Positions 1-12,071 are shown, counted from the first letter of the stretch. The stretch: 64,000 bases of DNA from Gautieria morchelliformis (GCA_015179125.1 WHVA01000143.1:1-64000); one strand, 5' to 3'. Numbers and translations are program-made. The notes: generated from the sequence alone by a model not told the origin.

Positions 1-60
1 TAATTATTATTATATTTATTTTATTATTTAATTGATATTTTATTATTTGTAAATCCTATT

Positions 61-430
61 TATTTTCGCTTTTTTAGCATTTTTTAGGCTCTATTCAGGC
101 CTCTCTGCCCTGTCCATCCTTCCTGTGATTCCTCTATCCTGGTGTATCTTTTGATGTTTATTATGTTATTGTTGCTGATAACAATTTCCTTTTGTTAGCT
201 TTTTTTAGCTTTTTTAGGCTCTTTTCAGGCCTCTCTGCCCTGTCCATTCTTCCTGTGTGATTCCTCTATCCTGGTGTGTCTTTTGGTGTTTATTATGATA
301 TTGTTGCTGATAACAATTTCGCTTTTTTTAGCTTTTTTAGGCTCTTTTCAGGCCTCTCTGCCTGTCCAACCTTCCTATGTGATTCCTCTATCCTGGTGTG
401 TTTTGTGCTCCTGTTTCTGCTTTTTTAGGT
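61..430 (+). repeat. Tandem leader repeat of Helitron H1, about 3 copies
   Basis: The stretch starting AGGCCTCTCTGCC recurs at 97, 227 and 350, giving a unit of 123-130 bp. Each unit ends in a T-rich block (TTTCGCTTTTTTTAGC). H2 has a different tandem repeat at the same place with the same T-rich block, so this looks like a leader feature of the family. Confidence 0.8.
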
Positions 431-555
431 ATTGATATTAAGATCAGTTGCTCTGCTGTCCCTCTGGTAAATATTGTCATTTCATTTCACTTTGTTGGCC
501 TATTTTAAATAGAGGTCAATAGATTCCCCTGAGTTTGCCTTGGTCTGCTTGCAAT

Positions 556-612
556 GTAAGTCTGATATTGACAGCTTTATTCTCTCTCTACTCTTATGCC
601 TGCATTTATCAG
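556..612 (+). promoter_or_regulatory. 57-nt intron splitting the start codon of the H1 replication protein
   Basis: The donor GTAAGT follows GCAAT, and the acceptor TTTATCAG precedes GGATCCATCTACTCC. Splicing joins AAT to G and creates ATG GAT CCA TCT ACT CCA (MDPSTP). This matches MEPSTP made by the equivalent intron of H2, which is also 57 nt long. Without splicing the same position reads ATG TAA. The match in place, phase and length between two diverged copies is the main support. Confidence 0.75.
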
Positions 613-789
613 GGATCCATCTACTCCAGAGAGTAACTGTCAGTGGGAGCGTGCACAGGCGAGGGAGGCACAGTGGGTAATGACACCACACTGATCGGAG
701 AGCGCATATCAGAGCTCGGGACCAGTCACCCCCCCCACCCCCACCTTTTGCGATCCCTCATCCTCCTCCAGGAAGCAATGTTGCCGATC

Positions 790-1570
790 CTTTTCAACAA
801 CCTGTTGCTGGGCCGCCACACCCTCCCACACTTGCACCATCCTCACGTCAACAGCCACCACGCCCCCCCATGCTTGCACCATCATCACATCAACAACCTG
901 TTGCTGGGCCATCACACCCTCCCATGCTTGCACCATCATCATGTCAACAACCTGTTGCTGGGCTGTCATGCCCTCCCACACTTGCACCATCGTCACATCA
1001 ACAACCTGTTGCTGGGCCATCACGCCCTCCCACGCTTGCACATCGTCACGTCAACAACCTGTTGCTGGGCCATCACGCCCTCGCATGATTGCACCATCAT
1101 CATGTCAACAACCTGTTGCTGGGCCATCACGCCCTCCCACGCTTGCACATCATCACATCAACAACCTGTTGCTGGGCCGTCACACCCTCCCATGCTTGCA
1201 CCATCATCACGTCAACAACCTGTTGCTGGGCTGTCATGCCCTCCCACACTTGCACCATCGTCATGTCAACAACCTGTTGCTGGGCCATCACGCCCTCCCA
1301 CGCTTGCACATCGTCACGTCAACAACCTGTTGCTGGGCCATCACGCCCTCGCATGATTGCACCATCATCATGTCAACAACCTGTTGCTGGGCCATCACGC
1401 CCTCCCACGCTTGCACATCATCACATCAACAACCTGTTGCTGGGCCGTCACACCCTCCCATGCTTGCACCATCATCACGTCAACAACCTGTTGCTGGGCT
1501 GTCATGCCCTCCCACACTTGCACCACCGTCACGTCAACAACCTGTTGCTGGGCCATCACATCCTCCTGAT
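790..1570 (+). repeat. 54-bp minisatellite with a 268-bp higher-order repeat
   Basis: About 14 units of 53-54 bp; the CCTGTTGCTGGG core recurs at 897, 951, 1005 and so on. In the ancestral frame each unit encodes 18 residues of the type QQPVAGPSxPPxLAPSS. H2 has a single related segment (PPVAGPSNAIPPDLSP) at the corresponding place, so the array is a local expansion of Helitron coding sequence. Five-unit blocks repeat at 268 bp: CATGATTGCACC occurs at 1084 and 1352. The 53-bp units show that frame was no longer under constraint. Confidence 0.9.
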
Positions 1571-4375
1571 CCCAGTCTCAGAGTGCAGGTGGCAGCCCTC
1601 CTTGCTCAGAAAGCAGCTCTCCCTCCATTACAGCCTGTGAGAAGAAATCAGCCAGACCCTATACAGCCAGCACCTGTAGTAGGTTCTTCATTTATTGCAG
1701 ATTTGTGTGCTCAGGCAGATCAGCAGGCTGCTATATTGCAGCAATTTGAAAGATGTAGATGGGGGGGTAATCCTCCTGTTGTGGGTTCTGCAGGAGTGGC
1801 AGCATTGCAGGCCCAGGCTAATGCAATCAGGTAAGAGGAAGATGCAATTATCAGACTTCCATTGGTACCACCTCATCCACCACCACCTCCCAATCCTCAG
1901 CCACTCCCTGCACCTCCTCAGCCACCCCCTGCACCTCAGCTGCCTCCTCCACTCCCCATACCTCAGCAACATCCTCAGCGACCTTGGCGCGGTGCTCAGC
2001 GACCTCCTCCTATTACACTAGGTCACTCTCAACTAATTGAGGCAGATGTGCAGCCTTATGATCTGGGTCCCATGGAAGTGGCCTGTCCTAAATGTGGAGC
2101 ATTACACTGGTTTGCAGAGCGTCTGCAAAGCTCTACAAATGCGGAGGACCATTTTGGTGATTGCTGTACGAAAGGAAAGGTGCAGCTTCCAAAGCTGCCA
2201 GTGCCCCCTCAGCCTTTGAGATGGCTCTTAGAAGGCCAAGACCCTGAGGCAAAAGAGTTTTGCCAGAATATCAGGCAGTATAATGCTGCATTGGCATTCA
2301 CTTCCTTGGGGGCCAACTTTGATAAAGATTTGCTTCGGGCGGGTCGTGGTCCATATGTCCTCAAGTTACAGGGTGAACTGGAGACTTGCAGGAAATGCTC
2401 TTGGTCTGCAATCATCATGTCGCCATATATAAACAAGCAGCTGAGAGGCTCAGAGATCAGGGCCAGAATGGTGAGATCCAGGCAAGGCTCACATACAGGG
2501 AATACAGGGATCCTAGGAGGTATAATATCCCTACTGCAGATGAGATTGCAGTGGTTCTTCCTGGAGATGGCATCAATCCTGAACCTATGGATATTATTGT
2601 CCAGCTCAAAGGTGGACCTTTCAGAAGGGTATTGGATACCAATCCAAACTATGCCTCTCTTCACTATGTCTTGCTCTTTCCCAGGGCAGATTTGGGATGG
2701 AAACCAGGTATTCCTTATCGTGAGCCAGAGGCCAACCCAAACAGACGGGGGCAGGTGACCCAAATTCAGTACCATTCATATCGTCTCTTCCAAAGGAGAG
2801 AAGAACCTACAACACTCCTGCGTGCTGGCAAATTATTCCAGCAGTACATTGTAGACTGTTGGGCCTCTGTGGAGCAAAGCAGGCTGAGGTGGATCATGAC
2901 AAATCAACACACTCTGCATGCTGAGGTGTATAACCAGATGGTGGATGCGTTTAATCGCAATAACAATGGCAGTGATGAAAACAGCTTGGGCACAAAATCC
3001 ATTCTGCCTGCCACATTTCAAGGAGGGACACAGGACATGCAGCAAAACCTGCAGAACTCTCTGGCCATTTCAAGGAAGTTTGGTGTGGCCGATCTCTTTA
3101 TTACCATGACTGCCAATCCCAAGTGGCAGGAGATATTGGATGCATTGTTACCTGGACAAACACCTCAGGACAGACCTGACTTGGTGTCACGGGTGTTCCA
3201 GCTCAAAAAGAAATACCTCATCGACTTGATTGTCAAGGAAAAGATTTTTGGGCAAACCGTTGCTCGCGTCCACACCATTGAATTCCAGAAAAGGGGACTC
3301 CCACACATGCATATTCTTATCTGGTTTGCAAGAGATTCCAAGATCAGGCATCCACATGAGGTGGATTCTATGATTTCAGCAGAGTTCCCTGATCCAGAGA
3401 CACATCCCATCCTCTACCGCTTGGTCTGTGAGCTGATGACACATAGTCGGAAAAGCTGGGTAACAGCCTTGAGAGGCCAGAGATTGTGGCCGGAGAAATG
3501 GGCAGACGGAAATGCGGGACACACATCCTGCATGGAAAATGGCAATTGCAACAAAAACCTCCCAAAGCCCTTCTGTGAGGAAACCAGTCTGAACGAGGAT
3601 GGATATCCTCGATATCGTCATCGCAATGATGGAAGGCAGCACAATGTCAGGGGCAACATGCTGGACAACAGATGGGTTGTTCCATACTCTGCTCTGCTTT
3701 TGCTCAAATGCCTGTGTCACATCAACGCTGAACTTGCCATCAATGTGAGGTGTATCAAGTATATCCACAACTATCTCTACAAGGGCCATGATCGGACAAC
3801 GATTGAGTTAGGTCTCAGCAAGGATGAAATTAAGCAGTACCTGGACGCTCGCTATGTCAGTGCTCATGAGGCCTATTGGAGGTTGCTGGAGCGGGAAATT
3901 CACACCCAGGTGCCTGCAGTCATTGCACTGCCAGTCCATGAAAAGGACCACCACATGATCATCTTTGGTCCCAATGAGGATGTGGACAACATCCTCATTA
4001 GGGCTGAGGTGAAAAAGACACCGCTCATGGCTTACTTTGAGGCCAATGATATCTACCCTGAAGCATGTGATCTGCTCTATGTGGAGTTTCGCAGTTTACC
4101 TGGCAATCAGAGGAAAAGGTATGGACACCACGCCAAGGAGGTTATAGCATTGGTCGCCTTCACTTTGCAAGCCCCAAATCAGGAGAGAGATTTTTTGTGC
4201 GCACTCTCCTCACAGTGGTCAAGGGGGCTAGATCCTTTGAGGAGCTTAGGTCAGTGGATGGCATACACTATGCTACTTACAAGGAGGCCTGTTGTGCAAG
4301 GGGACTTCTGGATGACGATCAGGAGCTGAGGTTGTGTCTCCAGGAAGCCAGTGCCATGAAAACAGGTGCTCAGCT

Positions 4376-4880
4376 CTTTTGGATTAAGATGTTAATTAGT
4401 GCCTTTCAATGAATAGAATCTATTGCTCAGTTACTGGAACCACTATGTTCGCCCCTCTTCTGTGGGCTGACTAAGCCTTTCGAGGCACGTCCAGCACTGA
4501 TGAATGAGAGTCACGTGACCGTGTCGACAGAAGAATGGTGTCGATCCAAGGGATAACGAAATCAAAAGCGTTCGCTTTTAAGATAGTATAGTGTAAACAG
4601 TGATAGTAGACCCTCGACGAATATTTGGAATAAACTATCAAGATCTGAGTTCTGTAGCTATCAAACAAGACTACAGTAATTTCAGGAGGCAGAATAATTG
4701 ATTCTGGATGATTTCGTTCATACATTTGTACTAGCTATTTATACTATGTTGATAGTAACTACTAGTGTTCAAGATATTAGACAGATGGGTCGAAAAGCTG
4801 TTTGTAGCTAAGGAATGACTAATTTATAGTCATAAAGTCATGGGGTGATGGGGATGGTGTCAGGATTGTCTGGGCTTTGG
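4376..4880. mobile_element. LTR-like repeat, copy 1 (about 0.5 kb)
   Basis: A dispersed repeat also found at 41479-42050 and about 61990-62543. Shared landmarks are TGTTAAYTAGTGCC near the left end, CTGACTAAGC, GTCACGTGAC, TATTTATACTAT and GGGGTGATGGGGA. The third copy lies where a minus-strand Gypsy integrase should be followed by its 3' LTR, so a solo or partial Gypsy LTR is the best reading. Here it sits exactly between the truncated Helitron and the broken NLR gene. It is an old, diverged copy; exact ends and target duplication are unresolved. Confidence 0.55.
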
Positions 4881-7590
4881 AAATCATGGTACAACGTGTT
4901 GAAAGCGTTGTACAAAGTGTTGAAATCACTGGACTACATGTTCTGAATGTTGTCGGGGAAATCGGCGAGTTTTCTGATTTTGTGGCCTTTGCCCAGGCTA
5001 ATACACTTTGCAACCAGCCGGGGAAGTTCAACTTAATGACATGCCCTATGCAAATGGAGCTGGTTTCGATCCTAATAAAGGATGTCTACCGGGTACTCGG
5101 GAGAAGGTTATTGTGGAGATATGGGAGTGGGTCCACCAGGATAGTGACCATCCCCCCCGGATATTTTTATTGAATGACGTTGCGGGTGCCGGCAAGTCTG
5201 CAATAGCTCATGAGGTTGCTAAATGATTTGACATGCTCAAACATCTTGGATCGTCCTATTGTTTTGACCATGCTCGCCAGGCAGAATGCTTCCCGAGTAA
5301 TCTCTTTAGCACAATTGCTCACAGTCTGGCTGATCTGGATCCTGAACACAAGGCATCTTTATTGGAAGTGGTTCGTGACAATCCAGAACTTCGGACCACA
5401 TTTGTGCCTAGCAAGCAGTTCAAGAGGTTCATTCTCAATCCTGCCAAGGACTTAACCACCGTCGGACCGACGGTGATCGTCATTGATGCATTAGATGAGA
5501 GCGGAGATCTGGAGTCTCGCCGGGCTCTCTTGTCTGTTCTTGGCAACGAAGCTGCGGAACTGCCGTCCAATCTCCGTGTTCTAATCACTTCCTGCACCGA
5601 AGATGACATCCTGGAGGCCCTTCTGGGGAAGACGCATGTCCTTTCCAGGTCCTTAAAAGATATTGACCCGAACCCCGCCCAAGCCGTCACACACTTTGTG
5701 GAAGACCAATTATGTGACATTAAGGGCCTCGAGAAGAAATGGCCGAACAAAGATTGGTGTCGATTATTAGTCGAGAAATCCGAAGGTCACTTTCAATGGG
5801 CATCCACTGCTTGGTGTTTTGTCAAAGGAGATGGGAAGCATGGTCACAATCCTGTTAAGCAACTGGAGGAGGTTTTAGACAAGAACGTCTGTGGGATGGA
5901 TAACCTGTATCTCGGTATCCTCACACAGATATTCGGGGATAGCAGTGACTTGATGGACGATGTCAAGGATCGCTTTCGCTTAGTGATGGGCTGCATGTTG
6001 ACTGCCAAAGAACCCCTCTCAATGTCTGCCCTGCAGAAGCTATGCAACGAAGATGAGTCGGGTACTGAGGTTGATGATATAGTTGGACCCATGGGCGCTC
6101 TTTTGAGCCTTCCTACTCAAGAATGTGACCCGATCAGTCTGCTGCACATGCCGTTTTGTGACTTCTTGACAGATTGCAACCGGAGTGGATCATATTACAT
6201 CCACACATCTTTACACCATGACGGCCTTACGCGCTCATCCTTGCGCGTGATGAAGGATGAACTTTGTTTCAACATTTGTCAGCTTGAAACTTCACATCTG
6301 CGCAACGACAACATTGTCGACTTGGAGACACCGACCAAGAACAATATATCCTCCCAGCTTTCCTACTCTTGCCGTTTTTGGGCGGACCACATTCGTGCCA
6401 CCACCTTTACGCCGGAATTTGGTGCAAAGGCCATGGAGTTTTTCGAGACTAATCTACTCTACTGGCTAGAAGTTTTGAGTTTGATCAAGAAGTTATCCAA
6501 TGCATCAGCAGCGCTCTCGTCAATAATGGAGTGCCCGAGTTGTTATGAGCTCCGACGTGAGTCTAATGAACTTCAGGATAATGACATTAGGGCATTCGTA
6601 GCGGATACCTGCAATTTTTTACATGCATTTGGGAGTGTAATCTCTCAGAGTGCTCTCCATCTCTATTTGTCGGCACTCCCATTTTCACCTGAAAGGTCCA
6701 AACTATGTGAGACTTACCTACCACGATTTCCACGACTACTCCGCATCAAGACCAGGAAAGCGACGACGTGGCTACCTATTCAAACTGTTCTGGTAGGCCA
6801 CACCCACTGGGTCACGTCGGTGGTGTTCTCGCATGACGGCAAGCGCATCGTCTCCAGGTCTTGTGACAACACAATCCATGTGTGGAATGCAGACACTGGG
6901 GAGGTCATTTCAGCACCACTCGAAGGCCACACTGACTCCGTCACGTCGGTCGCGTTCTCACACGACGGCAAGCGCATCGTCTCCGGGTCTCATGACAAGA
7001 CGATCCGTGTGTGGGATGCAGACACCGGGGAGGTCATTTCAGCACCATTTGAAGGCCACACCAACTACGTCACGTCGGTGGCGTTCTCGCATGACAGCAT
7101 GCGCATCATCTCCAGGTCTGATGACAACACGATCCGTGTGTGGAATGCTGACACCGGGGAGGTCATTTTAGCACCATTAGAAGGCCACACCAACTACGTC
7201 ACGTCGGTGACATTGTTGCACGACGGCAAGCGCATTGTCTCCGGGTCTTATGACAAGACCATCCATGTGTGGAATGCAGACACCGGGGAGGTCATTTCAG
7301 CACCATTCGACGGCCACACCGCCACCGTCTTGTCGGTGGCATTCTCGCATGACGGCAAGTGCATTGTCTCCAGGTCTGTTGACAAGACAATCCGTGTGTG
7401 GAATGCAGACACCGGGGAGGTCATTTCAGAACCGTTCGAAGGCCACACCGCTGCCATCTTGTCGGTGGTGTTCTCGCACAACGGCCCGCGCATCATCTCC
7501 GGGTCTCTTGACAAGACAATCCATGTGTGGAATGCGGAAGCCCCCGCCATGGGATTGGGACCCCTTGTATGTCAAGAAGGTAGTCAGTAG
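4881..7590 (+). pseudogene. NLR1: NACHT-WD40 receptor-like gene, broken paralogue of NLR2
   Basis: STAND-type NTPase of the fungal NOD-like receptor class. The 5' exons (C2 region) are missing; homology to NLR2 begins at 4881, straight after the LTR-like repeat. Walker A DVAGAGKSAIAHEV is encoded near 5176. It is followed by TGA at 5224-5226, where NLR2 has CGA (33311-33313). After that stop the frame is open for 785 codons (5233-7590). Walker B VIVIDALDESGD lies near 5475, then helical linkers, then six 43-residue WD repeats from about 6799 to 7560. Near 6525 the copy has lost the donor of the intron that NLR2 has at 34628, and the former intron is translated in frame. The open part starts after the P-loop, so nucleotide binding would be lost even if it were expressed. 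Confidence 0.85.
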
Positions 7591-7840
7591 CTGTCACCTT
7601 GATTTGTCTGAACATGGCGGAATATACTGATATTCTTTGAACAGCCAAGTGGACTGGGTTTTGAAATGACTCACAGCTACAAAATGGCTGGTTACTCAAC
7701 TTCCCCTCAAAACCTTTATTCTGGGTTCCACCCTGGTCTCAGTTAGGTTTGTGGCGGCCGGCAAATACTGCTGTTATTGCGAAGGGGTCCACAAAACTTG
7801 ATCTCAGCCAATTTGAGCATGGGACTTCGTGGAAATGCAC
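7591..7840 (+). repeat. Duplicated 3' flank of NLR1
   Basis: Sequence after the stop codon matches the 3' flank of NLR2 (36472-36720) with scattered substitutions, starting CTGTCACCTTGATTTGTC. The paralogues therefore arose by a duplication that reached about 250 bp beyond the coding region. Confidence 0.85.
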
Positions 7841-10488
7841 AAAGGCCATGTGAGTTTCCCAGGGCAGGCACTCATTGACACATGGATCTTGCATCCCCTG
7901 CTATCATAGTGGTTTGAGTTCCCATAGCTTACACACAGCTACCCTCCAATAGTCTGTCTTGGACACTCTGTCCTGCCAGATCAGGAAAAGCATTAGGACA
8001 CTAAAATGGTAGATAGCTAGGCATAATTATGTGTGAACTATATACTATTCTCTGTGGATAGATACTGTCCGCACTGTACATGACACAGTATATAGGGTAT
8101 ATGCCACTTATGTAGGGCTGTCCAATTAAGATTAAATTAAATTTTGGGCTGTATTTTAATATAATTCTAATGATTATGGAGGTGTTGAAACCATAATTTA
8201 ATTTCACCCTTAATTTAATATAATGTAACCTTAATATAATCTTATGTAATAACAACTTCAGCTTCAAAGTACTGGACATTTTTTTGACATCTTTTGGAAC
8301 ATAGATAATCCTGACTTTGCTAAAATTAATGACAGCAGCTCCTTAAATATGGTTTCCTTTACTATTTTATTTATGTCTGTATATGTCACAAAATAGATAT
8401 TGATACATGTCCCTGAGTTTTCTAAAAGTTAATGATAAATAATAGCCTCTGCTTGCTTCACTTTGGGGCCCTTGGGGATATGCTACACATGGGTGACACA
8501 TTACAAACAAATTGTTGTAAGTCACGGCACGGCGCACATGCTACTGTGTACATATAGAGTGAGGGGTCAAGGGAAGGAAGGAGAAATATCTTCAAGCGCC
8601 AATTAAGGGCTGAAGTGAGTCTGGGGCTGATACGACGAGAACTGTGGCTTCAATACAGCCAGCTACAATAGCACAAATGGAGTTTCTTACTGCCTAATAT
8701 TCTGTTTCCTAGCTATTTAACTAGCTTGGAACGAAGCTATGCTATGAAAGATGCTGGTGGAGCAAGCAGGTGCCACCGGTGCATGATATGTGCACTGGTG
8801 CTGGGCTATGTACCTATCTGATCATTTAGGTACTAGTGCCTTGGAGCTTTCTATACTATTGTGGAGTGACTACATATATTCAGGAACGATGGAGCACCTC
8901 CTGCGCTCCATCTCGGATCAGTGCCTTGAGCAGCCCCGGAAACGGGCTCAGGGTTAAAGGGGCCAGCAAGATGCATGGTGCGGGCTTGATCCCCTGCCTC
9001 CTCCCCCGCACCCACCTCGGGGTGCCCCATGGGGTATACGGAGCAGGCGCCAGACGGCAGCACAGGTGCAGAGCGGAGCCGTTTTAGGCTGGGACTGCTG
9101 ACCATTGTGGGGAGGGCCCAGTCGAAATGACGGAGGCGGACCCAGGAGGCGCGGTGGTGATGGAGCGGTCGGTGAAGGAGAGACAGGGACGGGGTCTTTA
9201 AAAGTGGGTTCGGTGCCATTTTGTGGAACCAGCAGCGCTGTGGCAGTCTTTCTTTCGTTTTTTGGCGCTGATCCCGGGCTCGTTGTGTGAACGGTGCTGA
9301 GGGCATTGCTACTGTCCTGACCCCCCCGCAGAGCGCTTTTATACCCCACAAAGAGGAGCATGTGCTGCTGTCTGACATTGTCTCAGTCACAAGCGAATCT
9401 TTGGTATCGACGGTTAATGAGAATTTGCTGCGGTCGCTCTAGGATTAAATGACACCACCCATAGCCTTGCTTGAGCAGAGAGGGCCCAGCTACCTTGTTG
9501 GGCGGGGGTATCTAAGCAGAGAGCTGGATGGGTATGCAGGTTTGGGTGCGGGGACAGCGGGTGAGGAGGTGCAGAGCTTGATAAAGGCAATCTGCTCAGG
9601 GCAGGGATGGGTAATATGGGAGAGGTGGTAGGGGCGTGAGCGTCGTCAGCGGAAGGATGGGCTCAACGGAATGAGGCGGGCTGGAAGAGGCGGGGCTGGC
9701 AGAGGTGAGGCTGGGAACGTGTGTTGGCGGGGTCGTGAGCGACGAGACCAGCTGACGGAGAGTGGGCTGGTCGGTTGGCTTCGGTAACTCAACGGTAGAT
9801 TGCATTGTCCTGCCTTTCAAGGATGATTCTGTCTTGGACGTAGGTGTCGAGGCATTTTCTGGTTTTCCCCATCGTTCCTTCAGTCAATGCTTAGCCTACG
9901 TTGACCAGAACGGACCATGGACGAGGGTCAATTCAAGAATATGCAGGAGGGTGGAACACTTCAAACATAAGGCATTCGCCTCACCGAAGGCCTCCCTCCA
10001 AGCATGTGTCGAATGCAAGCTGTTTACGCTCAACACTAACCACGCCACGGCCGCATACCTCAGACTCATGCCGGGTGGGGTAGGATGAGTGTGGGCTGAA
10101 TTGGCTCAGGGTCGACTCATTGACCAGAGGTTTGTCCTCCTTCATTGTTCGTGCGTGGCATTGTCTTACCGTTCCATCGTCCCATGTCGTTATCTCATCC
10201 TTCCATCTCATTCTCATCCTGTTGTCCTCTCATCTCATTGTCCCACCCATTCTCTCTTGTATCAGAGTCCATGCAGGTACGAGCATGGGCGCTCGTCCAT
10301 CCGAGTCGTCCTGCTGCTCATTGCCTCATATTGTCCTAACCCCGTGTCGTTTCATTCTCTCACCGTGGCCTGCATCACATCCTCTAGCTCCACCGACACC
10401 CAGAAGCACCATTTAACTCCCCTCAACAACAAGCTGGGGCCTAGACTTTCATGCTGACAAAAGACAGGCGGACGTGAAGCAGCCGTTA
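7841..10488. other. No recognisable gene
   Basis: Short frames only. The 8.85-9.4 kb part is GC-richer with overlapping frames on both strands and no domain I recognise. A 108-codon plus-strand frame at 9762-10088 has moderate complexity and could be a remnant exon, but I cannot name it. Confidence 0.5.
8127..8233. repeat. AT-rich imperfect inverted repeat
   Basis: The left half TAAGATTAAATTAAATTTTG pairs imperfectly with the right half ending TTAATATAATGTAACCTTA. The inner arms are ATTATGG and CCATAAT around an 11-nt loop (AGGTGTTGAAA). It may be a palindromic MITE remnant. Confidence 0.45.
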
Positions 10489-10785
10489 CACCTGTTTGCA
10501 GTACGCAAGGCGCGCGTCAGGTTTGCCTCCGTTTTAGCGCGCAAGACTCGAACAACGATTTCTCGCTAGTTTCTGCTCGGATTGCCTTGAGATTTTGTAC
10601 CTGAACATAAGTTGACCATAGCTAGGGCACAGAAGTATGAAATCCAAGTAAAACAAACTTTTGAGTTTTGGATTTTTGGCCACTAGGCTGGGTGGTCAAA
10701 CACCCTTCTGTGAGCATCCAAAGGTTTGCATTACAATGAATAACTACATATTCTTCATGTACCTCTAGATAGAATAATGGATAGT
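10489..10785 (+). repeat. Left inverted arm of a mariner-type element
   Basis: About 300 bp starting CACCTGTTTGCAGTACG, directly preceded by TA at 10487-10488. Its reverse complement, with scattered differences, is at 17725-18025. It runs up to the start of the mariner transposase gene, as expected for a terminal inverted repeat plus 5' flank. Confidence 0.8.
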
Positions 10786-10866
10786 CATTGTTGTCGATAC
10801 TTAGCTAAGACTTTGAAGTCGAAGTCTTTGTTTCGGGAACTTCCGGAAACACTGTACGTCATCCGT

Positions 10867-12071
10867 ATGCCTCGCCCTCTCAACCCTCATCCTGTTCGCC
10901 GCCATTACAGCAAGGACTTGCGGGATCGGGTTATACACCAGAAATTCAAGCTTCAAAAGACATCAACTCAGATTGCCATTGATCTTGACATGTCATTGCG
11001 CGTTGTTCAGCGCACAATCAAGCTCTGGCGCGATATCGGAGATGTTGTAACAGAGCCAAGACGGCTCTCTCGTGGTTCAAAGATGTCGCCAACTCAGATT
11101 GAAGTAAGCTGTTTGTACCTGGGTTTAGCTATCACTTATTTTATAATAGTTTCTTCTCGCGCTTCTTGAACGCTCACCTGACCTTTACCTTGATGAACTC
11201 GTTGAAGAGCTAGAAGTACAGCATGGCGTTACAGTAAGTATTTCAACTGTATGGAGGACACTCCATAATCTTGGTTTGCAAAGAAAAAAGGTGAGTTGTT
11301 AAATCCTGCAGGAGCACACAATCCTTATTGCTTCCAATCCAGCTTTCCCGGGCAGCAGCAGAGCGCTGTGAAGGTTCACGGACAGCTTTCCAGTTATACA
11401 TCGGTGCTGAGCCACCCGAACGCCTAGTTTTTACAGACGAAAGTGCGATAGATCTTCGTACGACTTACAGGCTAATGGGATGGGCTTCTAAGGGCTGCAG
11501 ACCTCGTGTTCGGGCACGCTTCCAAAGAGGCGAGAGGTGACGGTCTGTATATAATTCTCTTTTATGTATCACTGACGTTGATTTAGGTTTTCAATCCTTC
11601 CGGCACTATCCCAAGATGGCATTATATATAGTGACATCAAGTTGGGCGCATACGATGGCGACGCGTTTCTTGCGTTTCTTGAAGGTCTGTTAGAGGTCAT
11701 GAACCCTTATCCGGCACCTCGAAGTGTTCTCGTCATGGATAATTGCGCCATACATCACGTACCTGAGGTCAAGGTTCTGTGTGCCAAAAGGTATCTTACC
11801 GACTGTCTGTTTGCGCAAGCAGTGTCTAATAATGTTGTATGTTTGCAGAGGAGTCAAACTAGTATATCTTCCGCCATACTCGCCCGATCTCAACCCCATA
11901 GAAGAATCATTTTCGTTTATCAAAGCTCACCTCAGACGTCACGGTGCTGAGTTCCGCGCCTGCGTTGCAAGTAAAGAGAAGGCCCGACCATTCATGTTTC
12001 TGTATGAGGCACTGGATCAGATTACATCGAGACATGCGCAAGGATGGATGAAGGACTCGGGTTATCTGTAG
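10867..12071 (+). CDS. Tc1/mariner-type transposase, five exons, apparently intact
   Basis: Cut-and-paste DDE transposase. Exons are 10867-11103, 11150-11290, 11343-11536, 11587-11790 and 11849-12071, separated by GT-AG introns of 46, 52, 50 and 58 nt. The spliced ORF is 999 nt (332 residues). The N-terminal helix-turn-helix part ([34 protein letters not shown]) precedes the catalytic DDE_3 domain with [17 protein letters not shown] and [14 protein letters not shown]. There are 34 residues between the second Asp and the Glu, so DD34E. I chose the ATG at 10867; an in-frame ATG at 10777 lies within the inverted arm. No stop or frame break was seen. The matching right end is not found just downstream; the nearest inverted arm is at 17725-18025. 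Confidence 0.88.

Larger units (their letters stand above)
1..4375 (+). mobile_element. Helitron H1, 5' part, decayed and truncated
   Basis: Rolling-circle DNA transposon related to H2 at 19.6-26.2 kb. It has the same order of parts: a leader of tandem repeats rich in TTTTCGCTTTTTTAGC, a start-codon intron, a proline-rich N-terminal region, a CxxC zinc motif and a HUH replication domain. The body stops near 4375, where an LTR-like repeat begins, so the PIF1-type helicase half and the CTAG 3' end are absent. The 5' terminus is either outside the window or unresolved in the AT-rich first 60 bases. Helitron identity is strong; the exact ends are not. Confidence 0.85.
554..4375 (+). pseudogene. 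Helitron replication protein (HUH Rep, Helitron_like_N), broken
   Basis: This would nick and replicate the element as a rolling circle. Parts in order: MDPSTPE start; a Pro/Ser/Ala-rich zone made of 18-residue repeats (790-1570); a VGSAGVAALQAQA segment; a proline run from 1862; a CPKCGALHW zinc motif near 2093; ITMTANPKWQEI near 3105; the HUH motif GLPHMHILIWF near 3300; and the tyrosine motif YIHNYLYKG near 3765. Compared with H2 there is a TGA at 692-694, mixed 53/54-nt repeat units that change the frame, a deletion of about 150 nt with frame change near 2380, another frame change at about 4100-4150, and loss of everything after 4375. It cannot be functional. Confidence 0.85.

Noticed and set aside
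790-1570. CRISPR-like regular repeats
   Set aside because: Units are contiguous 53-54-bp tandem repeats without unique spacers, in a eukaryotic transposon.
643-1834. Histidine-, leucine- or cysteine-rich proteins read from the minisatellite
   Set aside because: These are off-frame readings; only the Pro/Ala/Ser frame matches the H2 protein.
1-7840. Capture of NLR1 by Helitron H1
   Set aside because: The two are separated by an LTR-like repeat, and no Helitron 3' end (hairpin plus CTAG) was found after NLR1.
8851-9390. 179-codon minus-strand frame
   Set aside because: GC-rich region with overlapping frames on both strands, low-complexity composition and no motif.
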